Shown here: one piece after another, positions 33,592-43,099 of the stretch
How positions within the stretch are numbered: the first letter of the stretch is position 1
Layout: every line of letters starts with the position of its first letter
Assembly: GCF_002119725.1 (NCBI RefSeq)
Contig: NZ_CP021109.1
Coordinates: 868,001 to 932,000, forward strand
DNA: 64,000 bases
DNA from: Bordetella genomosp. 9
GTDB taxonomy: Bacteria > Pseudomonadota > Gammaproteobacteria > Burkholderiales > Burkholderiaceae_B
Direction: 5' to 3'
Translations under genes and position numbers: made by a program
The notes under the pieces: generated by a model
Seen by the model: only the letters and a program-made list of their open reading frames with translations
Databases searched by the model: none
Told to the model about the DNA's origin: nothing

Positions 33592-34485
33592 ATGGATTTT
33601 TCGCTGCGTGAGCTTTCGTACTTCCTGGCCGCCGTGACGCACGGCCACCTGGGCCGGGCCGCGTCCGCTTGCGACGTCACCCAGCCGGCGCTGTCCAAAT
33701 CGCTCAAGCGCCTGGAAGATGAAACCGGACTGGCGTTGTTCGACCGCGCCAACCGCACGCTGCGGCCGACGTCCGCGGGACTGGCCTTCGCCGAGCACGC
33801 CCGCAAGGTCGTCAACCAATACGAGGACGCGCTGCGGCACGCCGAAAGCCTGCGGGCCGGCAAGGGCGGAATGTTGCGGCTTGGCGCGACGGCGGCCACC
33901 ATGGATACGGTCGTCATGCCGGCGCTGCAGACGCTGCTGCCGGCGCAACCCGGCCTGCAGGTCGCGCTGACCCTTGGGTTGTCCGATGAACTGCCCGACT
34001 TGGTGCAGCAAGGCGATCTGGACCTGGCGGTGGCGCCGTCCGACGGCCGCGGCGGCGTGCTGCGTCAGGAAGCCGTGGGCCACGACGTTTTGAAACTGGT
34101 TGCCGGCCGCCGCAACCCGCTGGCCGGGCGCCCGGGCCTTGCGTTGGCGGACCTGGCGGCGCAACGGTGGGTGCTGCCCAAGCGGACGTCGGTCGCGCGC
34201 CAGCGTCTGGACGCCTTTTTCGCCCGTGAAAACCAGCCCTTGCCGAGGGCGGTGCTCGAGGTGGACTTCGTGTCGGCCGGGGCGCTGAAGCTCGTGGCGG
34301 GCACGGATCTGCTGACCGTGGCGCCGGCGGAATTGCTGGACGACACGCCCGATGCGGGCGTGGCCGCGCTATCCGTGGACGCGGCCTTGCCGCTGACCCG
34401 CGACATCTCACTGCTGAGCCGGCGGCAGGCCGTGTGGTCGCCCATGATGAAAGCGTTCCGCGCGGTCCTCAAGAACCGCCGGTAA
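33592..34485 (+). CDS. LysR-family transcriptional regulator
   Basis: 297 residues: N-terminal helix-turn-helix (LSYFLAAVTHGHLGRAASACDVTQPALSKSLKRLEDETG, about 7-46) and a periplasmic-binding-like effector domain from about residue 90. The ATG used gives the standard LysR N-terminus; upstream frame has no signal. It sits 18 bp before the chloride-channel gene, suggesting co-transcription, and is divergent from the ferredoxin. Effector unknown. Confidence 0.92.
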   Translation: MDFSLRELSYFLAAVTHGHLGRAASACDVTQPALSKSLKRLEDETGLALFDRANRTLRPTSAGLAFAEHARKVVNQYEDALRHAESLRAGKGGMLRLGATAATMDTVVMPALQTLLPAQPGLQVALTLGLSDELPDLVQQGDLDLAVAPSDGRGGVLRQEAVGHDVLKLVAGRRNPLAGRPGLALADLAAQRWVLPKRTSVARQRLDAFFARENQPLPRAVLEVDFVSAGALKLVAGTDLLTVAPAELLDDTPDAGVAALSVDAALPLTRDISLLSRRQAVWSPMMKAFRAVLKNRR

Positions 34486-34503
34486 GAAAAAGGGGAGGCG
34501 GAT

Positions 34504-36219
34504 ATGCAGGGGCGCAAAACCGCGCGGGAGCACCGATCCGTGGGCGACTATCTGCGCGGCATGGCCGTGGCGGCAATGGTGGGCGTCCTGGGTTCGCTGG
34601 CCGCCCATGGGTTCCGCTGGGGGCTGGATCACGCGTCCGCGGCGCTGTTCGGGACGGCGGACGACATCACGCGGCTGTTTGCCGGACTGCCCTGGTATAT
34701 CCGCATCGCATGTCCGACCGTCGGCGGCGCGCTGGCCGCCCTGCTGCTCGCGCGCGCCCAGCGGCGTGAGCAGCAAACCGGCATGGTGTCCGAATACCTG
34801 GAAACCATCGACGGCAAGATGCCGGCCGTTCCCATCGTGCCGTCGCTGCTGCGCTGCGCGTCCTCGTTCTTCTCCATCGTCTCCGGCGGGTCCATCGGCA
34901 AGGAAGGCGCCATGGTGCAGCTTTCCGCCACGGCGGGTTCCGCCGTCTGTGCGCGCCTCCCCCGCCTGCGTGGCGAAGACTTCCGGCTGGCGGTGGCCAT
35001 GGCCGCAACCGGCGGCCTGGCGGCGGTCTATCACACGCCGCTGGCGGCCGCCATTTTCATTGCGGAGATCGCCTTCGGCGGCATCGAGATGCGGCGCATC
35101 GGCTATCTGTTCACGGCCGCGGTGGCGTCCACCTGGATCACCAGCGCGATGGGACACTTCACGCCCCTGTACGCGCTGCCTTCGTACGCGTTCGACGTCA
35201 CGGGCCCCGGCGTACTGGCCGTTGCGGCCCTGGGTCTGCTTGCCGGGGCGGTCGGCTCGGTGTTCCTGTGGTGCACCCGGCGCGCCCGGACGTGGTTCGC
35301 GCGCGTGCATCGTTCGCTGGTCGTGCGCATGAGCCTGGGCGGCCTCATCGTGGGCGTGATCACGCTTATCGCGCCGGACGTGACGGGCAACGGGTTCGAA
35401 CCAATCGCCCGACTGCTGGACGGCGATACCCTGGCCACGCCGCTGCTGCTCTTGCTGGGTTTGAAAATCCTGGCGACGGCCGCCACGGTGGGCTCCGGCG
35501 CGATCGGCGGCCTGTTCACGCCTTCCTTGCTCATCGGGGCGCTGACCGGGACGGTTTGCGCGCCGTTTGCCGCGCACGCGTTCGGGCTGCAGGACAGCGC
35601 CGTGCTGTTCGGCGTGCTGGGCATGGCGGCGGCGCTGGCGGCCACCACGCAAGCGCCTTTGATGTCCACCTTGATGGTCTTCGAGATGACGCAGGAGCCG
35701 TCTTTCGTGTTTCCGCTGATGATCGCCACGGTAGGCGCGTATGCGGCGTCCATGTTGTTCGGCCAGGCGGGCGCCTACGAAGTCATCGCCCGCCACCGCG
35801 CGCGCTATGAGGGCCGCAGCCGGCTGGCCGACGCGACGGCCGGCGCCGTGATGCGGCCGCCCGGCCTGCTGGCGCCCGCGTCAGGTACGCTGCAGGCCGC
35901 CCTGCAGGTGGGCTTGAAGCAAAAGAACCGTTTCGTCTTCCTGGTGGACGACGCCCAGCGCTTTGCCGGCGCGGTCTGGACCAATGACCTGATGGCGCGC
36001 GTCAACGCCGGCGAAGGCGGACGCGCGGCGCTGCGTGAGATGGCCGATGCCGACTTTCCGGTGGTCTATGCCAGCCAGCGGCTGCTCGACGTGTGGCAGA
36101 CGGTGGTGGAATCTCCTGCCGAACGCACCCCGGTGCTGAGCGATCCGACGCAGCGGCGCGTGGTGGGGATACTGCAGAAAAGCGAATTGCTGAAGCAGGC
36201 CCGCCAGCTGTTCGCGTGA
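34504..36219 (+). CDS. ClC-family chloride channel/transporter with CBS pair, ClcB-like
   Basis: 571 residues. ClC core about 15-420: GGSIGKEGAMVQ with the external gating Glu (E134), HTPLAAAIFIAEIAFG, and the GSGAIGGLFTPSLLIGA filter block. The cytoplasmic tail (about 445-565) looks like a CBS pair. Compared with E. coli ClC-ec1, the GSGIP serine motif is missing (TGMVSEYLE instead) and the internal proton Glu is Ile189; ClcB proteins show the same FxAEI pattern, so I place it in that subfamily. Proton coupling may therefore differ from classical antiporters. GGGGAGG precedes the ATG, 18 bp after lysR. Confidence 0.9.
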   Translation: MQGRKTAREHRSVGDYLRGMAVAAMVGVLGSLAAHGFRWGLDHASAALFGTADDITRLFAGLPWYIRIACPTVGGALAALLLARAQRREQQTGMVSEYLETIDGKMPAVPIVPSLLRCASSFFSIVSGGSIGKEGAMVQLSATAGSAVCARLPRLRGEDFRLAVAMAATGGLAAVYHTPLAAAIFIAEIAFGGIEMRRIGYLFTAAVASTWITSAMGHFTPLYALPSYAFDVTGPGVLAVAALGLLAGAVGSVFLWCTRRARTWFARVHRSLVVRMSLGGLIVGVITLIAPDVTGNGFEPIARLLDGDTLATPLLLLLGLKILATAATVGSGAIGGLFTPSLLIGALTGTVCAPFAAHAFGLQDSAVLFGVLGMAAALAATTQAPLMSTLMVFEMTQEPSFVFPLMIATVGAYAASMLFGQAGAYEVIARHRARYEGRSRLADATAGAVMRPPGLLAPASGTLQAALQVGLKQKNRFVFLVDDAQRFAGAVWTNDLMARVNAGEGGRAALREMADADFPVVYASQRLLDVWQTVVESPAERTPVLSDPTQRRVVGILQKSELLKQARQLFA

Positions 36220-36226
36220 ACGGGCA

Positions 36227-37111
36227 TCAGCGTACGGCGGTATCGCGCAAGGCATCCAGGCGGCGAGCCAGACCTTGCCACCATCCGCGCCGGCGCCGGC
36301 GCACGTTGCCGCGATAGTCCTGCTGCGTTTCTTTCGGCAGGGCGCCGAAAGGCGGGTCCGCGCGGTAATCGTCCGGGCGGTGGCCGGCAGCCACAGCTTC
36401 CTGGTAGTAGCGGTCGAAAAGGTCGCGAAGATCCTCGCGGGGGTGGGGCCGGACGGGGCCGTCATACCAATGTGCGCCGCCTTCGGCCAGCCGCCGGCGC
36501 ATGGCATAGCGGTGGGAGAACTGCGTGCTCATGTCGGAATAATGCAGGATGCCGATGGCCTCGGCCGGCAAGTCTTCACCGTCGATGCAGTTGTATCGCG
36601 CGTCCAGCGGCTGGATCAGATCCGGCCGGCGGGCGAAGAAGCGCTTCAGCTTGCCATGCGTATCTGGATCGCGCTGCATGGCAGCCAGGTCGGGCAAATG
36701 GCGCCGCGCCCGGGCGCAGTCCCAAAGCGTGACGCAGTAAAGCCACCCATCGCCGTCCCGCCGCGCGGCCATCACGGCATCGTTTTCCAGCGGCATCCGC
36801 CATATCGGTGCGATGTCATCGAGCACCAGCATATCGGCATCCATATACAGCGCGCGTCCTTCGTAATTGCAGCACGCCGGCAGGCTCCAGCGCAGCGCCG
36901 AAAAAGGCGTGGACCAGGTTTCGGTCCGCCACCCGCTGCGTCTGGACGGGTCGCAGTGCCAAGGGCTGTCCGTGCGCCGCGTCAGCCGCATCCAATGAAT
37001 CCGGACTGGCAGCGAGGCATGTTTCCGTACGCTGTAGTCCAGCACCATCATCTGCTCGAGATCCCCGTTATTGGGATCGCACCCGACGAACAACTGCACG
37101 GTGTCTTGCAT
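36227..37111 (-). CDS. GT8-like glycosyltransferase family protein
   Basis: 294-residue protein that looks like a nucleotide-sugar glycosyltransferase of the GT8/glycogenin sort: an N-terminal LFVGCDPNNGD strand, the metal-binding DxD in ALYMDADMLVLDDI, and a later ARYNCIDGEDLP and ILHYSDMSTQFSH block. Donor and acceptor unknown. GGAG at 37118-37121 touches an ATG at 37117 but is 6 nt from the ATG at 37111, so the latter is preferred. It ends 7 bp from the convergent chloride-channel gene. Confidence 0.72.
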   Translation of the reverse strand: MQDTVQLFVGCDPNNGDLEQMMVLDYSVRKHASLPVRIHWMRLTRRTDSPWHCDPSRRSGWRTETWSTPFSALRWSLPACCNYEGRALYMDADMLVLDDIAPIWRMPLENDAVMAARRDGDGWLYCVTLWDCARARRHLPDLAAMQRDPDTHGKLKRFFARRPDLIQPLDARYNCIDGEDLPAEAIGILHYSDMSTQFSHRYAMRRRLAEGGAHWYDGPVRPHPREDLRDLFDRYYQEAVAAGHRPDDYRADPPFGALPKETQQDYRGNVRRRRRGWWQGLARRLDALRDTAVR

Positions 37112-37321
37112 GGTCATCTCCGTTTCGGTTGCGCCGACGACGCGCAAACGATTTTTGTGGCGGTACTCCGGGCGCCGTTGCGAGCCGCGCGGGCGCCGGT
37201 TCAACGGTACGCGGCGGGCCGGGCACCGGCGCCCGATCCGGCCCCTGGCGGATGGGCACAGGGGTTGCGGCGGCCCGTTCGACGTGATTGGACCGGACCC
37301 CCGGTCGGAAAGGAGAGTTCG

Positions 37322-37963
37322 ATGGAACACTGTAAGCGCGCCGCATTGTCATTTTTCCTTTTCACCGCCACGGCGGTCGCAGCCGTCGCTCACGGCGCCG
37401 AACTGACGACGAGCGATCAGCGTTTCATCGAGCACGCCGCACAGGTCAATACCTTCGAAACGCAAGCAAGCGAGTGGGCGGCGCGCAACGCGGAGCATGA
37501 CGACGTGAAGCGCTATGCGGACATGATGATCCAGGATCATGGAAATGTCTCGCGCGAGCTGAAGGCCCTGGCGGCCGCCAAGGGCGTGACCTTGCCGACG
37601 GATCTTCCGGCGGGCGAATCGCGCAGCTTGAAAACGCTGCGCGCCGAAACCGGCACCCGCCTGGACGAGGACTATGTCGACAAGGTGGCGGTGGCCGCTC
37701 ACAAAGAGGCGGTGCAGGAATTCGTGGACGCTGCAGAGCATGCCAAGGACCCGGAGGTCAAGGCATTCGCCCAGCAGACGCTGCCCGTCCTGAAGGCGCA
37801 TTGGGAGGCGGGGATGGCATTGCGCAAAAGCCTGTCGGCCAGCGGCAAGGCGAGCCCCGGCGAAAACGCCGGACCCGCTGGCGGCGTGTCCCCCGCATCG
37901 CGCCAGGCGCCGCCCAGCCTGCTGCCCGGCGACAAGGGGGCCGCGCCGGCGCCCGAGCGGTAG
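37322..37963 (+). CDS. Exported DUF4142 protein
   Basis: 213 residues: signal peptide (about 1-26, cleavage after HGA) and a ferritin-like four-helix DUF4142 domain (DQRFIEHAAQVNTFETQASEWAA, YADMMIQDHGNVSRELKALA, FAQQTLPVLKAHWE). The C-terminal 40 residues are Pro/Ala/Gly-rich. DUF4142 proteins are periplasmic and stress-linked, function unknown. AAGGAG precedes the ATG. Confidence 0.88.
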   Translation: MEHCKRAALSFFLFTATAVAAVAHGAELTTSDQRFIEHAAQVNTFETQASEWAARNAEHDDVKRYADMMIQDHGNVSRELKALAAAKGVTLPTDLPAGESRSLKTLRAETGTRLDEDYVDKVAVAAHKEAVQEFVDAAEHAKDPEVKAFAQQTLPVLKAHWEAGMALRKSLSASGKASPGENAGPAGGVSPASRQAPPSLLPGDKGAAPAPER

Positions 37964-38010
37964 GCGCAGCGCCAGGCGCTTGGCGGGGGGACCGTCGCCA
38001 CCGCCCCAGG

Positions 38011-38039
38011 GCAAAAGAAAGCGCGCCACCTGGGCGCGC
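38011..38039 (-). terminator. Intrinsic terminator of the hemerythrin operon
   Basis: 7-bp stem GCGCGCC / GGCGCGC with a 5-nt loop; on the minus strand it is followed by TTTCTTTTGC, the only good U-rich tract of this kind I found in the window. Also between convergent genes, so it may serve the DUF4142 transcript. Confidence 0.7.
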
Positions 38040-38076
38040 GTTTCACTGCCGGCCTGCCGGCCTGTCCTGCGGATAC

Positions 38077-38289
38077 TCACGGCGGCACCGCCAGCGCTTC
38101 GAGCGCGCGGATGCCGTCCAGCGCGGCGTCTGTCGGCGTGCGGAACACGAATTGGGATTGGATGACCTGCGGCACCGTCGTCTTGCCCGTGTCGACGACT
38201 TCCACTTCCCAGCGGAATCCCCCTTGGGTCGCTGGCGCCAGCCAGAGCGTCGCCCGGGAGCCGGGGGTTTCCTTTGTCAGTATCTTCAT
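38077..38289 (-). CDS. Hypothetical small protein
   Basis: 70 residues, soluble, beginning MKILTKETPGSRATLWLAP. A GTG start at 38325 is also possible: it overlaps the hemerythrin stop as GTGA, the usual sign of translational coupling, and would add 12 residues. I do not recognise the family. Last gene of the hemerythrin operon. Confidence 0.55.
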   Translation of the reverse strand: MKILTKETPGSRATLWLAPATQGGFRWEVEVVDTGKTTVPQVIQSQFVFRTPTDAALDGIRALEALAVPP

Positions 38290-38321
38290 CGCGTTCCACG
38301 CCTCGCCGGATAACCGGCGTG

Positions 38322-38801
38322 TCACACCAAATGCGCTTCCACCGTAATCTCTTCTTTGCGTTGCAACATCTGCCTGCCCACGTTGCGCAAATCCACGTTC
38401 AGCACGATCAGTTTGGGGAAGAGCTCACCTTCCTCTTCCTCGATGTGGTGGCTGATGTACTGGCCCAGGACGGTTACGCGCGCGTGAAACAACGGATCGT
38501 CGGTGGTCATTCCCTGGATCTGCGCGATGAGGTTGCGCGCGCAGCCGTGTTCGACGATGGCCCGGTCCAGCAGGCGCCCGAAAGCCACGGGGTTCTGGGC
38601 GCGCAGAAAGGGATAGAAGATCTCCTCCTCGATCTGGGCGATAACCGTCAGCGTCAGGCAGGCCTCGTGCGCGATGGCCTCGCGGATCTCCGGGTCGGCT
38701 GCCTTCCCGAAATCCTTGAAGAGCTGCTTCACCTTGCGGTGATCGTCCAACATCATCGACAGGGCGTCGCGCTGCGCGAGGGGGATATCCGCCTTATTCA
38801 T
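38322..38801 (-). CDS. Hemerythrin-like domain protein
   Basis: 159-residue all-helical protein with the hemerythrin HHE pattern: LDDHRKVKQLF (first His), HEACLTLTVIAQIEEEIFYP (His plus Glu), VEHGCARN, and YISHHIEEEEGELFP. These residues can bind a di-iron centre, used for oxygen, nitric oxide or redox sensing. AAGGAG lies 6 nt before the ATG. Second gene of a three-gene operon. Confidence 0.88.
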   Translation of the reverse strand: MNKADIPLAQRDALSMMLDDHRKVKQLFKDFGKAADPEIREAIAHEACLTLTVIAQIEEEIFYPFLRAQNPVAFGRLLDRAIVEHGCARNLIAQIQGMTTDDPLFHARVTVLGQYISHHIEEEEGELFPKLIVLNVDLRNVGRQMLQRKEEITVEAHLV

Positions 38802-38877
38802 ACTGTTCTCCTTGTCCACGGGTCTTGCCGCAAGGTCGCGGCGCGGGACAGGAGCAAGCGGCGTGCCTGGCCAGGCA

Positions 38878-39135
38878 TTACTTTTTGCTACCGGAGCGGT
38901 TCTCCACGGGCGCCGCCCCAGGCGTCTGCCGGCCGGGGTCCATGACGTCCTTGGGATCGACGCCCGGCGGGAACGTCTTGGCGTTCACCGACTGAGGATC
39001 GGCGGGGTGGTTGCCCATCGTCCGCTCCGGCTGGTCTTCCCTGGGGCCCGTGTCGGGGCGCAGGGTGGCGTGCGCCTGCGGATCGCCGCTGTGATCCGTG
39101 GGGGCCTGCCGATTGGATTTGCGGTCTTCCGTCAT
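38878..39135 (-). CDS. Hypothetical hydrophilic protein
   Basis: 85 residues, strongly hydrophilic and Pro/Asp/Arg-rich (for example DHSGDPQAHATLRPDTG), no hydrophobic core, so probably disordered. AGGAGA is 5 nt before the ATG. First gene of the hemerythrin operon (76 bp gap). Small disordered proteins of this sort are often stress-induced; the link is inference. Confidence 0.6.
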   Translation of the reverse strand: MTEDRKSNRQAPTDHSGDPQAHATLRPDTGPREDQPERTMGNHPADPQSVNAKTFPPGVDPKDVMDPGRQTPGAAPVENRSGSKK

Positions 39136-39256
39136 GACGGTCTCCTGTTGCGATATCGGAATATCCATGGCGCGGGCGAGGGCGGCCCGCCCGATGCCGG
39201 TGTCCCGCACGGAATGTGCCCATGCCGGCCGACCTGACCTGTGCAACTTCTGCGCA

Positions 39257-40276
39257 TCAAGGATGAGTATGGTCTCCCTGTGTGCCCATCATCAGCGGCG
39301 CGCCGGGGACGGCGGCATTGCCCGCCGCCGCCTGCCCGCTGGGCGGTTCGGCGTGTGCCCCCATTGAAGGCGGCGCGCCGGTCGCGGCCGGTCCCCGCGC
39401 GACCAGCAGGCGTTGCGCCTCGGTTTCCGCCGGGATGGGCCGGCGGTTTCGCCATACCCATCGGGCCCCGGCAAGGGCATCCATGGCCACGCGCCATGCC
39501 GCGCCCTGGCGCCGCGCGGCATCGAGCACGGCCAGCGTCTCGCGCGCCGCTGCTCGCAAGGGCAATCGGAGCCAGGCCGCCCAGATGGCGTTGCGGCCGA
39601 GCAGACGCACCCGTCCCGGCCGGTCGCGCTGCGGCGATGGCCAGTGCCAGGTGTGGATGTGGCCGGCGTAAAGCATGTCCCAGCCCGCCGCCGCCAGATC
39701 CAGCGCCAGCAGCGTCTCCTCGCCGCCAATGAAAAAGCGCGGCTCGTAGCCGCCGGCGGCCAGGAAGGCATCGCGCCGGAAGACGCACGCGCCGGCCATG
39801 AAACCCAGCAGGCGCATGGTGCCTTCCGGCCCCGGACCCAGGGGGCTGCGCGCCATGATTTCGCATGTCGGGTCCGTCCGGCCGTCGGGGCCGACGCGCA
39901 CGCAGGCATTGATCAGGGCCGCGCGTGGGGCGGCGTCCAGCAGGCGCGCCGCCTCATCCAGCGCGCCGGGTTCCCAGCACGTGTCGTCGTCGCAGAACGC
40001 GACGTAGGGCGTTTCCGCGGCGGCCACGCCAAGGTTGCGGCCGGCCGCGCCCAGGTTGCCTGGCGCGCACACCACGCGCACGGCCGGAAAGGCGGCGGCG
40101 ACGGCGCCGGCCGTGCCGTCGCGCGAGCCGTTATCCACCACGATGATCGGCGTGCCGGGCGCGTTGGCGGCCAGGCGCCGCAGATTGCGGATGAGCTCTT
40201 CGCGGCGGTTGTAGGTGAGCACCACCACCGAAACCCGCGGCGGGACGGCGGCGTCTTCCAAGCCATGCGGCTTCAT
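39257..40276 (-). CDS. Glycosyltransferase family 2 (last gene of glycan operon)
   Basis: 339 residues. GT-A fold: SVVVLTYNRREELIRNL at the N-terminus, VDNGSRDGT, CDDDTCWEP as the DxD-type metal site, and FFIGGEETLLALDLAAAGW as the acceptor/catalytic region. Soluble, acts at the inner face of the membrane. The C-terminal 60 residues are Ala/Gly/Pro-rich. Its start overlaps the PIG-L gene stop (ATGA). Likely adds a sugar late in the pathway. Confidence 0.9.
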   Translation of the reverse strand: MKPHGLEDAAVPPRVSVVVLTYNRREELIRNLRRLAANAPGTPIIVVDNGSRDGTAGAVAAAFPAVRVVCAPGNLGAAGRNLGVAAAETPYVAFCDDDTCWEPGALDEAARLLDAAPRAALINACVRVGPDGRTDPTCEIMARSPLGPGPEGTMRLLGFMAGACVFRRDAFLAAGGYEPRFFIGGEETLLALDLAAAGWDMLYAGHIHTWHWPSPQRDRPGRVRLLGRNAIWAAWLRLPLRAAARETLAVLDAARRQGAAWRVAMDALAGARWVWRNRRPIPAETEAQRLLVARGPAATGAPPSMGAHAEPPSGQAAAGNAAVPGAPLMMGTQGDHTHP

Positions 40277-41016
40277 GCCGGCTCCTGTTTGACGGACTCG
40301 CGCAGCAGCCAGAATCGTTCGGGGGCCGCCGCGTCGCCTTCGCCTTTCTTCACGCCCAGCTCCGGCAACTGGCTGGCGTAGGCGGCCACCGCCGAGGCCT
40401 TGCGGTGCACATTGGGCTGCGCGCCGAAGACGACCGGGGTCAGGCTGATGCCGCGCGTATAGAACTGCACCAGCCGCGCGTGCAGCAGGCCCGGCTTGGT
40501 GCGATACAAGGCATCTTCGTAGGCGATCCAGTTGCGCTCCGGCGTGTCGCGGAACAGGCTGAGCGCCGCATCCGATGTGAGCAGATGGTCGCCGTGGAAG
40601 AGCCCGATGGGAAACAGGACGGTGCGCGCCTGCGCCTTGTCCAGCACGCCGGCCAGCGCGGCCGCGATCTTCTCGACCTTGGGGTTCGCCCGGTTGGTCG
40701 CCCGCACGTACTGGTCGTCCAGAAAGGGCAGCCGGACCGGACGCGCCTTGAGCAGGTGCAGCGCCTTGTCGTCCTCCGTCAGCCGATGCCGCATCGCCGC
40801 CAGGCCGTCCGGAAACCCGCAGCGCCGGTCCCATTCGGTGACGGGCACCGATGCTTCGGGCACGCCCGCGAACACGGTGATGACCGTGCTGCCCGGATAG
40901 GCGGCCAGCAGCGCCCCGCATCCGGCGACCGCGTCGTCCAGATGCGGCGAGACGGCCGCGATATTCCCGGGTTCATCGATGCACTTCACCTCTGCCTCCC
41001 CGCCGCTGGGCGTCAC
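40273..41016 (-). CDS. PIG-L family deacetylase
   Basis: 247 residues of the LmbE/PIG-L fold: the zinc-binding SPHLDDAV (HxDD) near residue 24, and the third ligand His in GLFHGDHLLTSD. Members remove acetyl groups from N-acetylglucosaminyl lipids or related sugars (mycothiol, bacillithiol, teicoplanin-type chemistry). In this operon it could deacetylate a GlcNAc residue of the nascent glycoconjugate. The start is GTG. It is 65 bp downstream of the epimerase. Confidence 0.88.
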   Translation of the reverse strand: MTPSGGEAEVKCIDEPGNIAAVSPHLDDAVAGCGALLAAYPGSTVITVFAGVPEASVPVTEWDRRCGFPDGLAAMRHRLTEDDKALHLLKARPVRLPFLDDQYVRATNRANPKVEKIAAALAGVLDKAQARTVLFPIGLFHGDHLLTSDAALSLFRDTPERNWIAYEDALYRTKPGLLHARLVQFYTRGISLTPVVFGAQPNVHRKASAVAAYASQLPELGVKKGEGDAAAPERFWLLRESVKQEPA

Positions 41017-41081
41017 CGCGCCCCCGGCGTCCTCAAAACCTCAGCAAGCATCCTTCCAGCGCATCCGCGATATCGCTCGAT

Positions 41082-42134
41082 TCAAGGGGCGGCGCCCACG
41101 CGCTCCGTGGGCGGGGCTTCCGCCCGGTCCGCCGGCGCCGCGCCCTTGAGCGGAAAGCGCGAGGCGTTTCGAGGGTGGGCCTCGGCCAGCCGGCGGAAGT
41201 AACGGATAGTGTGGCGCAGTCCTTCGTCCACCGGCACGCACGGCGCCCAGCCCAGTTCACGCGCGGCCAGGCTGATGTCCGGACACCGCTGCGTAGGGTC
41301 GTCGGCGGGCAGCGGCTTGAATTCCATGGGGACGTCGGTGCCGGCAAGCCGCTGGATGCGCTGCGCGATCTCCAGCACCGTCAGCTCTTCCGGGTTGCCC
41401 AGGTTCACCGGTCCGGTGAAATCCTCCGGGCTTTCCATCAGCCGTTCCAGCGCATCGACCATATCGTCCACATAGCAGAAGGCGCGGGTTTGCGTACCGT
41501 CGCCGTAGATGGTGATGGGCTTGCCCTGCAGCGCCTGCAGGATGAAGTTCGAAACCACGCGGCCGTCGTCGGGCGCCATATTCGGCCCATAGGTGTTGAA
41601 GATGCGCGCAACCTTGATCTTCACGCCATACATGCGCGCGTAGTCATTGAACAGCGTCTCGGCGCATCGCTTGCCCTCGTCGTAGCAGGCCCGGATGCCG
41701 ATGGGGTTGACATGGCCCCAGTAGCTTTCGCGCTGAGGATGCACTTGCGGATCGCCATAGACCTCGCTGGTGGACGCCTGCAGGATGCGCGCGCCGGTCT
41801 TGCGCGCAAGCTCCAGCATGTTCAGCGCGCCCACCACGCAGGTGCGCAGGGTGTGCACCGGCTGCGTCTGATAGTGGATGGGCGAGGCGGGGCAGGCCAG
41901 GTTGTAGATGCGGTCCACCTCCGCGTGGAACGAATCCACCACGTCATGGGTGACGAGCGTGAATCGCGGATGCGCCTGCAGCGGCTCGACGTGCTGCACC
42001 TGCCCGGTATAGAAGTTGTCCAGGCAGATCACGGTATGGCCTTTGTCCAGCAGCCGCTTGCACAGGTGCGAGCCGATGAATCCGGCGCCGCCCGTCACGA
42101 GCACGCGCAAGGGTCGAGGAAATGCTTGGGTCAT
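41082..42134 (-). CDS. NAD-dependent epimerase, UDP-glucuronate decarboxylase (UDP-xylose synthase) type
   Basis: 350-residue extended [13 protein letters not shown] (15-24) binds [12 protein letters not shown] (121-129) with the Ser-Glu pair and [10 protein letters not shown] with Tyr151/Lys155 are the signature of UDP-xylose synthases (UXS), which decarboxylate UDP-glucuronate to UDP-xylose. The following IFNTYGPNM and [10 protein letters not shown] blocks agree. UDP-glucose dehydrogenase, which would supply the substrate, is not in the window. Starts inside the preceding stop (ATGA). Confidence 0.88.
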   Translation of the reverse strand: MTQAFPRPLRVLVTGGAGFIGSHLCKRLLDKGHTVICLDNFYTGQVQHVEPLQAHPRFTLVTHDVVDSFHAEVDRIYNLACPASPIHYQTQPVHTLRTCVVGALNMLELARKTGARILQASTSEVYGDPQVHPQRESYWGHVNPIGIRACYDEGKRCAETLFNDYARMYGVKIKVARIFNTYGPNMAPDDGRVVSNFILQALQGKPITIYGDGTQTRAFCYVDDMVDALERLMESPEDFTGPVNLGNPEELTVLEIAQRIQRLAGTDVPMEFKPLPADDPTQRCPDISLAARELGWAPCVPVDEGLRHTIRYFRRLAEAHPRNASRFPLKGAAPADRAEAPPTERVGAAP

Positions 42135-43099
42135 TCTTGGTCTCCCATCAGCCTGGAAAACAGCGCCTGCCAATCCGCAATGAAGCGGTCCATGCCATAG
42201 CGTTCCAACGCGGTCTTGCGCGCCTCGGCGCCCCATGCCGCAGCGAGCCCGGGGTCCGCGATCAGTTCCTGCATCACCGCGATCAACCGATCCGGATCGG
42301 TATCGATGTAGCCGTTGCGCCCGTTGACGATGACGCGCGCCAGCTCGGTCGCGGCAAAGCCCACCACCGGCACGCCGGCCATCATGGCTTCGATCAGGGC
42401 CAGGCCCAGGCTGGTGTAGCGGATGGGGCTGAAAAAGAAGCGGTAGCGCGAGACGAAGTTCCCCACTTCCATGTTGGGGATTTCGCCCAGGCCACCCAGC
42501 GATTCGGCGTCCATTCCGATCAGGTCCAGGGGCACGCGCTCGCGCGCCTGCAGGAACAGATCGGCGCCCATGCGGCGGCCGCGGCGCCGCAGGTGGTTCA
42601 GCACGACGATGCCCTTGGGCATGCCGCCGTCAACGCAGATGCGGGACGGCGCGGGCACCCCGTGTTCGATCACCGCGGTGCGCGTCGCCCCGTTGTCCCA
42701 GGCGGCGCGGTTGTAATGCGTCACGTGAACCACGATGCCACGTTCGTGGCGGAACCAGTGGCGGGTGTCGGTCGGGTGGGGCAGCGGCGGGTCGTGTTCG
42801 ATGTACACGCTGGGCAGGGCCAGCTGGCGCGCCGACAGCAGCGTCTCGCGTTCCTCATAGGTGGCGCGCGACTGGTACACGATGCAGTCGAAGTCCTGAT
42901 CGCGCAGTGTGTCGGCCGGCGCTTCCCGCACGTTCGGTCCCCACGGGATACGGTTGCCCAGCGCGCCATAGCCGGGCGGGTTGCCCTCGCGCACGGGGAT
43001 GATGAATTCGTGCGGCACGCGCGTCAGCGCGTACAGGTAATTGCCATGAACGTGCCACGTCAGAATGCGCAGCTTGCGGCGGGCACTGTTGCTAGACAT
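42131..43099 (-). CDS. Glycosyltransferase, GT4-like
   Basis: 322 residues of the GT-B fold with the C-terminal E-x7-E-like block ([19 protein letters not shown]) and [14 protein letters not shown] after it. N-terminal [22 protein letters not shown] resembles a group of GT4 proteins found in carbamoylated-glycan clusters; the exact donor is unknown. Overlaps the upstream GT9 gene by 8 bp and the downstream epimerase by 4 bp. Confidence 0.85.
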   Translation of the reverse strand: MSSNSARRKLRILTWHVHGNYLYALTRVPHEFIIPVREGNPPGYGALGNRIPWGPNVREAPADTLRDQDFDCIVYQSRATYEERETLLSARQLALPSVYIEHDPPLPHPTDTRHWFRHERGIVVHVTHYNRAAWDNGATRTAVIEHGVPAPSRICVDGGMPKGIVVLNHLRRRGRRMGADLFLQARERVPLDLIGMDAESLGGLGEIPNMEVGNFVSRYRFFFSPIRYTSLGLALIEAMMAGVPVVGFAATELARVIVNGRNGYIDTDPDRLIAVMQELIADPGLAAAWGAEARKTALERYGMDRFIADWQALFSRLMGDQE

